Below, piece by piece: positions 8,284 to 18,944 of a DNA stretch of 64,000 bases. Source of the stretch: Neoroseomonas eburnea (GTDB taxonomy: Bacteria; Pseudomonadota; Alphaproteobacteria; Acetobacterales; Acetobacteraceae); assembly GCF_018129005.1 (NCBI RefSeq), contig NZ_JAAEDL010000012.1, forward strand, positions 62,001 through 126,000, given 5' to 3'. The stretch's first letter is position 1; each line of letters opens with the position of its first letter. Under the pieces are notes generated by a model. That model was not told the origin of the DNA. It did not search any database and saw nothing but the letters and a program-made list of their open reading frames with translations. The position numbers and the translations under genes are program-made.

Positions 8284-10382
8284 GTCGTGGCCTCCTGTGG
8301 GGTGGGCAGGTCGATGACGAGGTTGCGGAAGGCGTCGACCGTGACGGTCGCGCCCGGCGGGACGGCACAGGTGGATTCGCGCTCCTCGACCAGCGCGGGG
8401 CCGGCGAAGGTCGCGCCGGGGGCGAGGGCGTAGCGGTCGATCACCGCGCAGTCCTGCCATCCGGCGGTCTCGAACAAAGCACGCCGTGTGCCACGCTCCG
8501 CGACGCGGCCCTCGACGACGTTGGCGCCCTTCATGTCGATGTCGCGCCCCGGCGCGGCGGCGGCGAGGCGCCAGGTCAGCGCCTCGACCGGCAGGTCCTC
8601 CAGCGCGCGGCCGAAGCGCTCGCGATAGGCGGCGAGAAAGCTCTCGCGGATCGCCGGCAGGTCGGCCGCCGTCGGCGTCATCGTCGGCAGCGGCACCGGG
8701 ATCTCGAAGCCCTGGCCGACGTAACGCATGTCGGCCGCCGGTCTGAAGGCGATGGTCGCGGGATCGGCGCCGGCACCGGTCAGCAGCGTGCGGGCTTCCT
8801 CGGCCATCTCCGCGTACAGCGCGGCGACCTTGCCCCAGTCGAGCCGTTCCAGCCGCCCCACCAGGCTGCGCACCAGGTCGGTGGCCGGCGGCGCGACGAG
8901 GAAGCCGAGCGCGGAGGCCACACCCGCGCCGAGCGGCACCACCACGCGCTGCATCTTGAGCAGCCGCGCCAGTTCGCAGGCATGAACGGGCCCCGCACCG
9001 CCGAAGGCGATCAGCGTGTAGCGCCGCGGGTCGCGGCCCTTCTCCGCGAGGTGCATGCGCGTCGCCGCCGCCATGGTCTCGTCGACGATGCGGCGGATGC
9101 CGAGCGCGGCGTCGTCGGGCGTGACGTGCAGCGCCGTCGCGAGCCGGTCCGTCACCGCGCGCTTCACCGCATCGAGGTCGAGCGCCATCTCGCCACCCAG
9201 GAAGTAGGCGGGGTCGAGACGCCCGAGCACGAGGTCGGAATCGGTCACCGTCGGCTCGGTGCCGCCGCGGCCGTAGCAGATCGGTCCGGGCTTCGCGCCG
9301 GCGCTGCGCGGGCCGACCTTCATCAGGCCGGAGCCTTCCTCCACGCGGGCGATGGAACCGCCGCCGGCGCCGATCTCGATCATGTCCACGACCGAGACCT
9401 TGAGCGGCAGGCCGGAGCCCTTCTGGAAGCGGCGCACGCGGCCGGCCTCGAACTCGAACTTGCGGTCGGGCGCGCCGTTCTCGATCAGGCACATCTTCGC
9501 CGTGGTGCCGCCCATGTCGTAGGAGACGACATGCTCGAGCCCCGCCTGCCGCGCGAGCCAGGACGCCGCCATGGCGCCGGCCGCCGGCCCGGATTCGATC
9601 AGCCGGATCGGGAAGTCCTTCGCCTCCTGGACGGAAGCGATGCCGCCGCCGGAGAGCATCACATACAGCGCGCCGGTCACGCCGAGCGTCGCCAGCCGCG
9701 CTTCCAGCCGGTCCAGGTAACGCAGCATGCGCGGCTGGACGTAGGCATTGGCGCAGGCGGTGGAGATGCGCTCGAACTCGCGGATCTCCGGTGCCACGGC
9801 GGAGGAGAGCGTCAGCGCGATCCCCGGATGCGCGGCGCGGACGATCTCCGCGGCGCGCTTCTCGTGCCGCGCATCGCGCCAGGCATGCATGAAGCCGATG
9901 GCGATGGCCTCGACGCCTTCGGCGACCAGCGCATCGGCATTGCGGCGCACCGCGGCCTCGTCCAGCGGCTTCAGCTCCTCGCCATGGATGTCGAGGCGGC
10001 CCGGCACCTCCAGCCGCAGATGGCGCGGCACCAGCGTCGGCGGGGCTTCGAGGAAGAGGTCGTAGAGATCGTAGCGGGTTTCCTTGCCGATCTCGATGGA
10101 GTCGCGGAAACCCTCGGTCGTCAGCAGGCCAACCTTGCAGCCGGTGCGCTCGATGATGGTGTTGGTCACCAGCGTCGTGCCGTGCACCACGGAATGCAGC
10201 GCGCCGGGCGGCAGGCCGGTTTCCTCCAGCAGGCGGGCGATGCCGCCGACGATCGCCTCGGACGGGTCGTCGGGCGTCGTCAGGCGCTTGCCGGTGGCGA
10301 CCAGGTTGCGCGCCGGGTCGTGCAGGACGAAGTCGGTGAAGGTGCCGCCGACGTCGACACCGATGCGGGCGGTGGCGGTCAT
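8280..10382 (-). CDS. hyuA: Hydantoinase/oxoprolinase family protein, subunit A
   Basis: This 700-residue cytoplasmic protein is the ATP-dependent subunit of the N-methylhydantoinase / 5-oxoprolinase / acetone carboxylase superfamily. The actin-like ATPase fold is seen in GVDVGGTFTD (8-17) and the second phosphate-binding region DMGGTTAKM; GGAGPVHACELA is also family-typical. These subunits phosphorylate a cyclic amide or ketone that subunit B then processes. It lies downstream of hyuB on the same strand. A composite hairpin repeat ends only 7 bases before its ATG, and no Shine-Dalgarno sequence is visible, so its expression may differ from that of hyuB. The substrate is undetermined. Confidence 0.92.
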   Translation of the reverse strand: MTATARIGVDVGGTFTDFVLHDPARNLVATGKRLTTPDDPSEAIVGGIARLLEETGLPPGALHSVVHGTTLVTNTIIERTGCKVGLLTTEGFRDSIEIGKETRYDLYDLFLEAPPTLVPRHLRLEVPGRLDIHGEELKPLDEAAVRRNADALVAEGVEAIAIGFMHAWRDARHEKRAAEIVRAAHPGIALTLSSAVAPEIREFERISTACANAYVQPRMLRYLDRLEARLATLGVTGALYVMLSGGGIASVQEAKDFPIRLIESGPAAGAMAASWLARQAGLEHVVSYDMGGTTAKMCLIENGAPDRKFEFEAGRVRRFQKGSGLPLKVSVVDMIEIGAGGGSIARVEEGSGLMKVGPRSAGAKPGPICYGRGGTEPTVTDSDLVLGRLDPAYFLGGEMALDLDAVKRAVTDRLATALHVTPDDAALGIRRIVDETMAAATRMHLAEKGRDPRRYTLIAFGGAGPVHACELARLLKMQRVVVPLGAGVASALGFLVAPPATDLVRSLVGRLERLDWGKVAALYAEMAEEARTLLTGAGADPATIAFRPAADMRYVGQGFEIPVPLPTMTPTAADLPAIRESFLAAYRERFGRALEDLPVEALTWRLAAAAPGRDIDMKGANVVEGRVAERGTRRALFETAGWQDCAVIDRYALAPGATFAGPALVEERESTCAVPPGATVTVDAFRNLVIDLPTPQEATT

Positions 10383-10389
10383 GCTGCAC

Positions 10390-10515
10390 GCGGGGGAAGG
10401 AGAACCTTCCCCCGCACCCCCATCCCTTTCTTCTGTCTATTGGTGCTGGCCACCGCTGTCAGTTCCCAAATGCCAAAAAAGGTTGGGGGGCGCGGGGGGA
10501 AGTTCCCTTCCCCCC
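10390..10515. repeat. Composite intergenic element, copy 2 (between hyuB and hyuA)
   Basis: This is the second copy of the element at 4674-4923. The left arm GCGGGGGAAGG (10390-10400), loop AGAA and CCTTCCCCCGC (10405-10415) is a perfect 11-base stem followed by ACCCCC. The right arm, read on the minus strand, is GGGGGGAAG, loop GGAA and CTTCCCCCC (10515-10494), followed by the C-rich tract, CAACCTTTTTTGG and CATTTGGGAACTG (to 10460). The CAGTTCCCAAATG core is shared with copy 1. The right arm starts about 12 bases after the hyuB stop and should act as a terminator or attenuator inside the hyu operon. Confidence 0.65.
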
Positions 10516-10526
10516 GTCCCTTTTCC

Positions 10527-12188
10527 TCAGCCGCGATCATGTCGCCCCCCGTAGTCCCGCGCTGCGCCCTCGGGCGTGACGTAGCCATTGCGGATGTCCT
10601 CGGAGAGAGCGGCAGGGTCGCGCTCCGCCGGATCCCCGTACCCCCCGCCACCCGCATAGTGCAGGCGCAGCCGCGCGCCCGTGGCCACCGTGGTGCGGGA
10701 CTTCGGATGTGGCCTGGTGCCGTCGGCGAGCTCGATCACCGAGGCAGCGCCCGGCCCGCCGCCGAGCACGCCCTGCGCCGGATGGTCGCGCCGGTCGGAC
10801 AGCAGGGAGAGGCGCACCGCCTCGGGTGCGCGCACCTCGATCTCCACTTCCTGCCCGAGGCCGCCGCGGAACTTCCCGGCCCCGCCGGAATCCGGCAGCA
10901 GTTGCTTCTTCCAGACGACGAGCGGCGCGACGCTCTCATAGGCCTCGATCGAGCCCGCGCCGACATTGGTCGGGAAGGCGGTGGTCGGCAGGCCATCGCG
11001 ATGCGGCGAGGCGCCCATGCCGCCGGAGGCGAAGAGCACCTGGGAAAACCGGTCGCCCTCCCGGTCCATGCCGCTGAACAGGGCGCGCATGGTCGGCGCG
11101 CCGCCGCATTCGGCGATGATCCTGTCGGGCATCACCGGCGCCAGGGCCTTGTAGATCGCGCCCGCCAGCAGATGGCCGGTGAGCTGCCGCGCGGAACAGG
11201 GCGCGGGGAAGCGCGGGTTGAGAATGCTGCCCTCCGGCGCCGCGACGGCGATGGCGCGGTAGGAGCCCTCGTTGCGCGGCGTGAAGGGATCCAGCGCGCA
11301 TTTCACCGGATAGACCGAATAGGCATGGGTGTAGTTCATCACGCAGTTGATGCCGCGATCGACCTGCGGCGAGGTGCCTGCGTAGTCGATGTGCATGGTA
11401 TCGCCGCGGATGGTGACCTCGCAGGCGATGCGGGTGATCGCCTCATCGAAGCCGTCCGCTTCGATCACGCTGCGCCAGGTGCCGTCGGGCAGCGCCGCGA
11501 TGGCGCGGCGCATCGCCGCATCGGTGCGCTTCGACAGCGCCGTCGACAGCCCCTGCAGATTTGGCAGGCCGGTGTCGGCGAGGAATTCCGCCACCCCGGC
11601 CGCACAGACCTGGTTGGCGACGACCTGCGCCTCGAGGTCGCCCATCACCTGCCGCGGCACGCGGACATTGGAGAGCAGGACCTCGACGAGGTCGTCGTTG
11701 CGCTTGCCTTCGCGGTAGAGCCGCGACGGCGGGATGCGGATGCCTTCCTCGAAGAGCTCGCGGCAATCCGCCGACCACAGCGATCCGCCGACATCCGGCG
11801 AATGCGAGATCGAGCCCGCGAAGCCGACCAGCACGCCTTTGGCGAAGATCGGCGTCACGGCCGTGAAATCGGGCAGATGCCCGGTCGCTAGCCAGGGGTC
11901 GTTGGTGATGACGCAGTCGCCCGGTCGCCAGGTCTCGGCCGGGAAGCGCTCGAGGAAGGTCTTGGTCGTCTTCGGCAGGATGCAGGAGAAGGAGGCGATC
12001 CCGCCGGTGTTCTCGGACACGCTGTCGCCGTTGCTGTCCATCAGCACGGTGGCGAAGTCGTTGGACTCGCGCACGATGGTGGAGAAGGCGGTGCGCAACA
12101 GGCCGGTGGCGGCCTCGTCGGCGATGGAGATCAGCCGCGACCAGTGGATCTCGAGGCTGATGGGATCGAAGGCATCGGGATCGGGCAT
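10527..12188 (-). CDS. hyuB: Hydantoinase B/oxoprolinase family protein
   Basis: This 553-residue cytoplasmic protein is the partner of HyuA in a two-subunit hydantoinase/oxoprolinase-type enzyme. Family features include the N-terminal DPISLEIHWSRLISIADEA, the NDPWLATGHLPDF segment, RGINCVMNYTHAYSVYP and the C-terminal GGGYGDPAERDP. Full length is usual for the family (about 520-590). It is first in the hyuB-hyuA-Bug gene set, read leftwards, and is separated from hyuA by about 145 bases carrying composite repeat copy 2. The reaction substrate cannot be read from sequence; a cyclic amide such as a hydantoin or 5-oxoproline is the family expectation. Confidence 0.92.
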   Translation of the reverse strand: MPDPDAFDPISLEIHWSRLISIADEAATGLLRTAFSTIVRESNDFATVLMDSNGDSVSENTGGIASFSCILPKTTKTFLERFPAETWRPGDCVITNDPWLATGHLPDFTAVTPIFAKGVLVGFAGSISHSPDVGGSLWSADCRELFEEGIRIPPSRLYREGKRNDDLVEVLLSNVRVPRQVMGDLEAQVVANQVCAAGVAEFLADTGLPNLQGLSTALSKRTDAAMRRAIAALPDGTWRSVIEADGFDEAITRIACEVTIRGDTMHIDYAGTSPQVDRGINCVMNYTHAYSVYPVKCALDPFTPRNEGSYRAIAVAAPEGSILNPRFPAPCSARQLTGHLLAGAIYKALAPVMPDRIIAECGGAPTMRALFSGMDREGDRFSQVLFASGGMGASPHRDGLPTTAFPTNVGAGSIEAYESVAPLVVWKKQLLPDSGGAGKFRGGLGQEVEIEVRAPEAVRLSLLSDRRDHPAQGVLGGGPGAASVIELADGTRPHPKSRTTVATGARLRLHYAGGGGYGDPAERDPAALSEDIRNGYVTPEGAARDYGGRHDRG

Positions 12189-12239
12189 GGAGCGAATGGT
12201 TCACCGCCCTCGCCGAATGCGCAACCCTCCCGGCCCGCG

Positions 12240-12878
12240 TCAGGCCGTCGGCGCCGCCAGCGCGCCATGGAGGAAGACCTCGACCGCCTCGTTGACCACC
12301 CGCTCCATCGCGGCCTCGTCGGGCGCGTCCTGCAGGCCGAGCAGCAGCCACATATGCGCCGCGCCGAGGGCCATGGTGAACAGCATCCGGGCGGCCTGCC
12401 GCGCGTCGCGCAGGCGCAGGCGTCCGCGTTCCATCTCGACGGCGAGCCTGCGCTCGAGGGAACTCGCCCCCCGCCCCGGTCCGGCGCGATGGAAGGCGTC
12501 CGCCAGTTCGGGGGAACGCTTCACCTCGGCGATGACGAGGCGGAAGATGGCGATCTGCCGCGGCTCGAAGAGCTGTCGTACGAAGGACATCAGCATGCCG
12601 CGCAGCGCGGCGGCGAGGTCCGGCAGGTTCTCCATCTCCGGATCGACGCCGATCGGCGCGAGGCATTCCTGCATCACCGCCTCGAACAGCGCCTCCTTGG
12701 ACGGGTAGTGCTGGTAGAGCGTGCGCTTGGACATGCCGGCGACGCGCGCGACCTCATCCATGTGGGCGGCGGCGTAGCCGTCGCGCAGGAAGACCGCCTC
12801 GGCCGCCTCCCGCAGGACGCGCGCGCGGTCCGCCTCCGTCAGCCGTCGCCGCGCGAGGAGCTCCGCCGTCGCGCTCAT
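12240..12878 (-). CDS. TetR/AcrR-family repressor of the efflux operon
   Basis: This 212-residue protein has an N-terminal TetR helix-turn-helix (about 20-65: [20 protein letters not shown], then [20 protein letters not shown]) and a helical ligand domain. Its ATG overlaps the stop of the outer-membrane gene (12875-12878), so it is the last gene of the MFP-RND-OMF operon. This placement suggests it represses the whole operon and itself, most likely through the three AGTTTCC half-sites at 18740-18770. The inducer is probably one of the pump's own substrates; that is inference. Confidence 0.9.
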   Translation of the reverse strand: MSATAELLARRRLTEADRARVLREAAEAVFLRDGYAAAHMDEVARVAGMSKRTLYQHYPSKEALFEAVMQECLAPIGVDPEMENLPDLAAALRGMLMSFVRQLFEPRQIAIFRLVIAEVKRSPELADAFHRAGPGRGASSLERRLAVEMERGRLRLRDARQAARMLFTMALGAAHMWLLLGLQDAPDEAAMERVVNEAVEVFLHGALAAPTA

Positions 12879-14356
12879 GACCTCCCCGATTGCGCCATGG
12901 CCCCGCTCCTCTCCTGCCAGCCGCCCCCGAGGGCACGGTACAGGGAAACGCGGTTCTGGAGTCGCTGCAATTCCAGGCTGATCAGCTCCTGCTGGGCGGT
13001 GAAGAGCTGGCGCTGGGAATCGAGCGGGGCCTGGTAGTTGTCGAGCCCGCTGCGGAAGCGCAGCAGCGAGAGCCGGTAGGCGTCCTGGTAGGACGCGACC
13101 AGCGCCCGCTGGGCGGCGATCTGCCGGTCGTAGGTGCCGCGCGCGGCGAGCGCGTCCGCCACTTCGCGGAAGGCGGACTGCACCGTGCGCTCATAGGTTG
13201 CGACCTGGATGTCGGTGCGGATGCGGGCGGCATCGAGGCTCCCCTGCAGGGCGCCGGCGGTGAAGATCGGCAGGTTGATCTGCGGCGCGAAGGTCCAGGT
13301 GCCGCTGCCGGCGCCGAAGAGCTGCGACAGGCCGGCGCTCGCCGTGCCGGCGCTGGCGGTCAGGGTGATGCTCGGGAAGAAGGCGGCACGGGCGGCGCCG
13401 ATCTCGGCATTCGCGGCGGAAAGGTTGCGCTCCGCCGCCAGCACGTCCGGCCGGCGCAGCAGGATCTCCGAGGAGATGCCGGGCGAGACTTCCGCCACCG
13501 CCGGAGCACGGGCGGAGAGGGAGGCGGGCAGCAGGTCCTCCGGAACCGGGCCGCCGAGCAGCAGCGCCAGCGCGTTCACGTCCTGCGCCTTGAGGCGCGT
13601 GTAGCGTTCCAGGCTGGCGCGCGCGGTCTCGACCGAGGTCTGCGCCTGGCGGAGCGCGAGTTCCGTCGCCGTCCCGCCCTCATAGGCGGCGCGGGTGATG
13701 GACAGCGCCTCCTGCTGGTTGGCGAGCGTCCGCTGCGTGAGGTCGATCGCCTCCTGGTCGGCGGCGACGGCGAGCCAGGCATTGGCCACCTGCGCCACCA
13801 GGCTGATCTGGGCGCTGCGTCGGGTCTCGGCATAGCCGAGGTAGCGCTCGAAGGCCGCGGCGCTGAGGCTGCGGACGCGGCCGAAGAGGTCGATCTCATA
13901 GGCGCTGAAGCCGATGCCCGCGCCGTAGATGCGCCGGGTGATGCCCGCGGTGCTGTCGATCGGCACGGAGGACGAGCCGACGGCGAGCGGCGTGCGGCTG
14001 GCCTCCAGGCTGCCGGTGGCGCCGACCTGCGGGAAGAGGTCGGCGCGCTGCACGCGGAACTGCGCCTCGGCCAGCGCGACGTTCAGCACGGCGATGCGCA
14101 GGTCGCGGTTGCCGGCGAGCGCCGCCTCGATGGCACGGTGCAGGCGGGCATCGGTGAAGACGTCGCGCCAGCCGATGGCGTCGGCGTCCCGCACCGGATC
14201 CACCGGCGCCGGCGCAGCAGCGGTGCGACGGTAGGCAGGCCCGTCGGGCCAGCCGCCCGGCACCGAGGCATCGGTCGCCGGCCGGTCGGGAATCAGGCTG
14301 CAGCCGGCGGTGAGCAGCAGCGCGAGGGTCAGGGTCGGAAGGCGATGCATGGTCAT
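12875..14356 (-). CDS. Outer-membrane factor lipoprotein of an RND efflux pump (NodT/OprM family)
   Basis: The protein (493 aa) is the TolC-like outer-membrane channel of the pump. It starts [20 protein letters not shown], with a lipobox ending at C19, so it should be acylated and anchored in the outer membrane. The body shows the two OEP repeats typical of the family, with conserved [33 protein letters not shown] and the [19 protein letters not shown] region. Two ATGs (14356 and 14350) are possible; the first overlaps the stop of the RND gene (ATGA) and is taken here. It works with the adaptor and inner-membrane pump encoded immediately upstream. Confidence 0.94.
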   Translation of the reverse strand: MTMHRLPTLTLALLLTAGCSLIPDRPATDASVPGGWPDGPAYRRTAAAPAPVDPVRDADAIGWRDVFTDARLHRAIEAALAGNRDLRIAVLNVALAEAQFRVQRADLFPQVGATGSLEASRTPLAVGSSSVPIDSTAGITRRIYGAGIGFSAYEIDLFGRVRSLSAAAFERYLGYAETRRSAQISLVAQVANAWLAVAADQEAIDLTQRTLANQQEALSITRAAYEGGTATELALRQAQTSVETARASLERYTRLKAQDVNALALLLGGPVPEDLLPASLSARAPAVAEVSPGISSEILLRRPDVLAAERNLSAANAEIGAARAAFFPSITLTASAGTASAGLSQLFGAGSGTWTFAPQINLPIFTAGALQGSLDAARIRTDIQVATYERTVQSAFREVADALAARGTYDRQIAAQRALVASYQDAYRLSLLRFRSGLDNYQAPLDSQRQLFTAQQELISLELQRLQNRVSLYRALGGGWQERSGAMAQSGRS

Positions 14357-17300
14357 TCCCCGGCCGCCGGCAGCGGGACCGGCGTGGCGGTTTCGGTGGT
14401 CCTCGGCTTGGTGCGGAACAGGCGCAGCACGACGAGGAAGAACACCGGCACGAAGGTGATGGCGAGCAGCGTGCCGGCGGCCACGCCGCCCAGCACGCCG
14501 ATGCCGATGGCGTTCTGCCCGCCCGCGCCGGCGCCGGTGGAGATGGCGAGCGGCACCACGCCGAGGCCGAAGGCGAGCGAGGTCATGACGATCGGCCGCA
14601 GCCGCTGGCGCGCGGCGTCCACTGCCGCTTCCAGCAATCCCATCCCGCGGTCGAAATTCTCCTTGGCGAATTCGACGATGAGGATCGCGTTCTTGGCCGA
14701 CAGCCCGATGGTGGTGAGCAGCCCGACCTGGAAGTAGATGTCGTTGGACAACCCGCGCAGCAGCGAGGCCCCGACCGCGCCGAGCACGCCGAGCGGCACC
14801 ACCATCATCACCGCGGCCGGGATCGACCAGCTCTCGTAGAGCGCGGCGAGGCAGAGGAACACCACCAGCAGCGACAGCGCATAGAGCGCCGGCGCCTGCC
14901 CGGAGGACTGGCGTTCCTCGTAGGAGATGCCGCTCCAGGCATGGGTGAAGCCGGGCGGGAGCTGGGCGGCGAGGCGTTCCATCTCCGCCATGGCGTCGCC
15001 GGTGGTGAAGCCCGGCGCCGGCGCGCCGGCGATCTCGCGCGAGGCGATGCCGTTGAAGCGTTCGAGCCGCGGCGAGCCGTAGACCCATTCGGTGTGCCCG
15101 AAGGCCGAGAAGGGCACCATCTGCCCGGTCGCGTTGCGCACGAACCAGCGGTCGAGGTCGCCCGGCAGCATGCGCGCGCCGGCCTCGCCCTGCAGATAGA
15201 CGCGCTTCACCCGGCCACGATCCATGAAGTCGTTGACGTAGGTGGACCCCCAGGCAGTGGAGAGCGTGGTGTTGATGTCGGAAACCGACAGGCCGAGGGC
15301 GCTCGCGCGTTCCCAGTCGATGACCAGGCGGAACTGCGCCTCGTCGTTCAGGCCGTTGGGGCGCACGGCCACCAGCATCGGGCTCTGCGCGGCGAGGCCG
15401 AGGAGCTGGTTGCGCGCGGCCATCAGTGCCTCATGCCCGCGGCCGCCCTGGTCGAGGAGCTGGAAGGTGAAGCCGGTGGCGTTGCCGAGCTCGGTGATCG
15501 CCGGCGGGGCGAAGCCGAAGATCATCGCGTCGCGGTAGGTGCCGAAGCGCCGCATGATGCGACCCGTCAGCGCCTGCACGCTGTTGGCGGCGCCGGGGCG
15601 CTCGCTCCAGTCGCGCAGCTTGACGAAGGCCATGCCGGAATTCTGGCCACGGCCGCTGAAGTTGAAGCCGTTGATGGCGAAGACCGAGGCGACGACGCCG
15701 CCTTCCTCCTCGAGCAGGTAGCGCGTCACCTCGTCCAGCGCGCGCTGGGTGCGGTCGGCGGTCGCGCCCGGCGGCGCGACGACCTGGACGAAGGCGATCC
15801 CCTGGTCCTCATCCGGCAGGAAGCCGCCGGGCAGGCGCAGGAACATCACGCCGAGCCCGGCCAGCAGCGCGGCATAGATCACCAGCATGCGGAAGGGCCG
15901 CCGCAGGCTGGCGCCGACGCCGCGCGTATAGCCGCGGTTGGCGCGGTCGAAGCCGCGGTTGAACCAGCCGAAGAAGCCGCAGGTGCCATGGCCGGGCTTG
16001 TGCGGCTTCAGCAGCGTGGCGCACAGGGCCGGGGTGAAGAAGATCGCCACCAGCACCGACAGCCCCATCGCGGTCGCGATGGTGATGGAGAACTGGCGGT
16101 AGATGACGCCGGTTGATCCGCCGAAGAAGGCCATCGGCAGGAAGACGGCGGAGAGCACCATGCCGATGCCGATCAGCGCGCCGGTGATCTGGTCCATCGA
16201 GCGGCGCGTGGCTTCGACAGGGGAGAGATGCTCCTCCGCCATCACGCGTTCGACGTTCTCGACGACGACGATGGCGTCGTCCACCAGCAGGCCGATCGCC
16301 AGCACCATGCCGAACATGGTCAGCGTGTTGATGCTGAAGCCCGCCGCCTGCAGCACCGCGAAGGTGCCCAGCAGCACGACCGGCACGGCGATGGTCGGGA
16401 TCAGCGTGGCGCGGAAATTCTGCAGGAACAGGAACATCACCAGGAAGACGAGGCCGATGGCTTCGATCAGCGTGTGCACCACGCTGGTGATGGACAGCAC
16501 GACAAAGGGCGTCGTGTCGTAGGGATAGACCACCTCGAGCCCCGATGGCAGCAGCGGGCGCAGCCGGTCGATGGTGGCGCGCACCGCCGCGGCGGTGTCG
16601 AGCGCATTGGCGCCGCTCGCCAGCTTCACGCCGATGCCCGCGGCGGGCCGGCCGTTGTAGAGGGAGCCGATGGCGTAGCTCTCGCTGCCGACCTCGACGC
16701 GGGCAACGTCGCGCAGCCTCACCTGCGACCCGTCCGTGCGCACGCGCAGCAGGATGCTGCCGAATTCCTCCGGCGAACGCAGGTAGGACGGGCCGATGAC
16801 GGTGGCGTTGAGCTGCTGGCCCTCGACCGAGGGCAACGCGCCCATCTCGCCGCTCGCGACCTGGACGTTCTGCGCGCGGATCGCATCGGCGACATCGCCC
16901 GGCGTCAGGCCGAAATTCACCAGCTTCGCCGGGTCGAGCCAGATGCGCATGGCGTATTGCGACCCGAAGACCTGGTAGTCGCCCACGCCGGGCGTGCGGC
17001 TCAGCGGGTCCTGCACATTGGTCGTCAGGAAGTCCGAAATGTCGGAGTTCGTCATCCGCCCGTCGGACGAGACGAAGCCCACCACCATCAGGAAGTTGTT
17101 GGTCGCCTTGGCGACGCGGATGCCCTGCTGCTGGACGGTCTGCGGCAGGCGAGGCACGGCGAGCTGCACCTTGTTCTGCACCTGCACCTGCGCCGTGTCC
17201 GGGTTGGTGCCCTGGGCAAAGGTCAGCGTGATGGTGGCGCTGCCGTCCTTGCTGGCATTGGAGGAGAAGTAGAGCAGGTTGTCGATGCCGGTGAGCTGCT

Positions 17301-17499
17301 GCTCGATCACCTGCACGACGGTGCTCTGCACCGTCTCGGCCGAAGCGCCGGGATAGGTGACGGTGACGGAGATCGCCGGCGGCGCGATGGAAGGATACTG
17401 CGCGACCGGCAGTGCCCGCAGGGACAGCAGGCCGGCCAGCATGATGGCGATGGCAAGGACCCAGGCGAAGACCGGGCGGTCGATGAAGAAGCGGGCCAT
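14353..17499 (-). CDS. RND efflux transporter, HAE1 family (AcrB/MexB-like)
   Basis: This 1048-residue inner-membrane proton/drug antiporter has 12 predicted membrane helices and two large periplasmic loops. The start [21 protein letters not shown] is the universal AcrB-type N-terminus, so the ATG at 17499 is preferred over an upstream in-frame one. [18 protein letters not shown] contains the proton-relay Asp pair of TM4, and the [16 protein letters not shown] and [14 protein letters not shown] segments are conserved. Length matches AcrB (1049). It is preceded by the adaptor gene and followed by the outer-membrane gene, forming a complete tripartite pump that expels hydrophobic compounds, solvents or antibiotics. 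The exact substrates are unknown. Confidence 0.96.
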   Translation of the reverse strand: MARFFIDRPVFAWVLAIAIMLAGLLSLRALPVAQYPSIAPPAISVTVTYPGASAETVQSTVVQVIEQQLTGIDNLLYFSSNASKDGSATITLTFAQGTNPDTAQVQVQNKVQLAVPRLPQTVQQQGIRVAKATNNFLMVVGFVSSDGRMTNSDISDFLTTNVQDPLSRTPGVGDYQVFGSQYAMRIWLDPAKLVNFGLTPGDVADAIRAQNVQVASGEMGALPSVEGQQLNATVIGPSYLRSPEEFGSILLRVRTDGSQVRLRDVARVEVGSESYAIGSLYNGRPAAGIGVKLASGANALDTAAAVRATIDRLRPLLPSGLEVVYPYDTTPFVVLSITSVVHTLIEAIGLVFLVMFLFLQNFRATLIPTIAVPVVLLGTFAVLQAAGFSINTLTMFGMVLAIGLLVDDAIVVVENVERVMAEEHLSPVEATRRSMDQITGALIGIGMVLSAVFLPMAFFGGSTGVIYRQFSITIATAMGLSVLVAIFFTPALCATLLKPHKPGHGTCGFFGWFNRGFDRANRGYTRGVGASLRRPFRMLVIYAALLAGLGVMFLRLPGGFLPDEDQGIAFVQVVAPPGATADRTQRALDEVTRYLLEEEGGVVASVFAINGFNFSGRGQNSGMAFVKLRDWSERPGAANSVQALTGRIMRRFGTYRDAMIFGFAPPAITELGNATGFTFQLLDQGGRGHEALMAARNQLLGLAAQSPMLVAVRPNGLNDEAQFRLVIDWERASALGLSVSDINTTLSTAWGSTYVNDFMDRGRVKRVYLQGEAGARMLPGDLDRWFVRNATGQMVPFSAFGHTEWVYGSPRLERFNGIASREIAGAPAPGFTTGDAMAEMERLAAQLPPGFTHAWSGISYEERQSSGQAPALYALSLLVVFLCLAALYESWSIPAAVMMVVPLGVLGAVGASLLRGLSNDIYFQVGLLTTIGLSAKNAILIVEFAKENFDRGMGLLEAAVDAARQRLRPIVMTSLAFGLGVVPLAISTGAGAGGQNAIGIGVLGGVAAGTLLAITFVPVFFLVVLRLFRTKPRTTETATPVPLPAAGE

Positions 17500-17509
17500 G
17501 TCGCGTGCC

Positions 17510-18712
17510 TCAGCCGCCGGTGCGCGCGTCGGCGACCTGGCCGGGTCGGGCCGGAGCCTCGGAGGCATTCACCCGCGCGCCGGGCCGGATGCGCAGCACG
17601 CCTTCGAGCACCACGCGGTCGCCGGCGGCGAGGCCCTCCGTCACCAGCCAGTTGGTGCCGATGGCGCGGCTGGTCTTCAGCACGCGCTGCTCCACCACGC
17701 CCTGCGCATTCACGACATAGGTCATGGGCTCGCCGCGCGGCGTGCGGAGCACGGCCTGTTGCGGCACCAGCAGGGCCTGGTCGATCACACCCTCCTCGAC
17801 GCGGGCCCGGACGAACATGCCCGGCATCAGCAACCCGTCCGGGTTGGGGAAGACGGCGCGCAGCGTCACCGACCCGGTGCCCTGGTCGACGATGACCTCG
17901 GAGAACTGGATCTCCCCGCGGCGGGCGTATTCGGTGCCGTCCTCGAGGATCAGCACCGCCGATGCGCGGTCGGCGGCATCGCGGCGCAGCACGCCCTCGG
18001 CGACGTCGCGGCGCTGGCGCAGCAGGGCGGCGCTCGGCTGCGTCACGTCGACGTAGATCGGATCGAGCTGGGTGACGGTGACGAGGGCGCTTGCCTGGCT
18101 CGCCGTGACCAGCGCGCCGACGGTGACGGACGATCGCCCGGTGCGCCCCGCGATCGGCGAGTTCACCACCGTGTAGCCGAGATTGATCCGCGCCGTGTCC
18201 ACCGCCGCCCTGGCCGAGGCGACATCGGCCTCCGCCTGGCGCAGCGTGGCTTCCGCGACGTCGAGATCCTGCTGGCTGACGGCGCGTGCGCGCACCAGCG
18301 GGCGGTAGCGGTTGACGGTGATCTCGGCCGAATGGGCCGCGGCCTCGGCGCGGGCGAGGGTCGCCTCGGCGGTTTCCAGCGCCGCCTGGAAGGGCGCGGG
18401 ATCGATGCGGAACAGCGGCTGCCCGGCCGTGACCTCCTCCCCTTCGGTGAAGAGGCGTTCGCGCAGCACGCCGCCGACCTGCGGGCGAACCTCGGCGACC
18501 CGGTAGGCCGCGGTGCGGCCGGGGAGCACGGTGGTCACCGGCGCTGGCTGGTGGCGCAGGGTGACGACGGTGACCTCGGTCGGCGGGGGCGGCGCGGGCG
18601 CGGCATTGGCCGCACCAGGCGGCTTGTCGTCGCAGGCGGCGAGGGCGAGCAGCCCCAGCGCCGCGACAACGCGACGGGTCCCGCGTGCGGGCAAGGCGGC
18701 GGCGAGGGGCAT
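17510..18712 (-). CDS. RND efflux periplasmic adaptor lipoprotein (AcrA/MexA-like)
   Basis: The adaptor (400 aa from this start) links the RND pump to the outer-membrane channel. It has a lipobox in LLALAAC (Cys at residue 27), then the membrane-fusion domains: a barrel-sandwich lipoyl half ([18 protein letters not shown]), a coiled-coil hairpin (about 100-165), the second lipoyl half ([20 protein letters not shown]) and a beta-barrel. I chose the ATG at 18712 because GGAG lies 6 bases upstream of it; the ATG at 18724, four codons earlier, has no such site. It is first in the operon, and its promoter region carries the TetR half-sites at 18740-18770. Confidence 0.94.
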   Translation of the reverse strand: MPLAAALPARGTRRVVAALGLLALAACDDKPPGAANAAPAPPPPTEVTVVTLRHQPAPVTTVLPGRTAAYRVAEVRPQVGGVLRERLFTEGEEVTAGQPLFRIDPAPFQAALETAEATLARAEAAAHSAEITVNRYRPLVRARAVSQQDLDVAEATLRQAEADVASARAAVDTARINLGYTVVNSPIAGRTGRSSVTVGALVTASQASALVTVTQLDPIYVDVTQPSAALLRQRRDVAEGVLRRDAADRASAVLILEDGTEYARRGEIQFSEVIVDQGTGSVTLRAVFPNPDGLLMPGMFVRARVEEGVIDQALLVPQQAVLRTPRGEPMTYVVNAQGVVEQRVLKTSRAIGTNWLVTEGLAAGDRVVLEGVLRIRPGARVNASEAPARPGQVADARTGG

Positions 18713-18739
18713 ACCGGGCTCCATATGAGAAAACCAGTC

Positions 18740-18770
18740 AGTTTCCGATCTTGGAAACTAATGAGTTTCC
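18740..18770. promoter_or_regulatory. Three-half-site operator of the RND efflux operon
   Basis: AGTTTCC (18740-18746), GGAAACT (18753-18759) and AGTTTCC (18764-18770) form two overlapping perfect inverted repeats with spacers of 6 and 4 bases. They lie just upstream of the adaptor start and in the AT-rich gap to the divergent IclR gene. The TetR encoded at the end of the efflux operon is the likely ligand. This is inferred from position and symmetry. Confidence 0.6.
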
Positions 18771-18921
18771 CATTTCCGTCAAGGCACATATTGCAACGCA
18801 ACATGACGCGCCACCGGGCCGATACCGAGGCACAGCACCGGATGCCGCGGCTCGGACCGATGGGCATGGGCTTTGACAGAGTGCGACCGCCGGCCTAGGG
18901 TTCTCTCTAACGAAAATTCTA

Positions 18922-18935
18922 TTCTCTATGGAGAA
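18922..18935. promoter_or_regulatory. Inverted repeat just before the IclR start
   Basis: TTCTC (18922-18926) and GAGAA (18931-18935) flank TATG. The dyad lies directly before the preferred GTG start of the IclR gene and overlaps its GGAG ribosome site. IclR proteins usually control their own promoter, so this may be an autoregulatory site; the symmetry is short and the assignment is tentative. Confidence 0.35.
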
Positions 18936-18944
18936 GACGTCCCG

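Noticed and set aside
8982..11891. A 969-codon plus-strand open frame opposite hyuA and hyuB
   Set aside because: Its translation is His/Arg/Ala-rich without motifs, and both hyu genes are fully supported on the minus strand.
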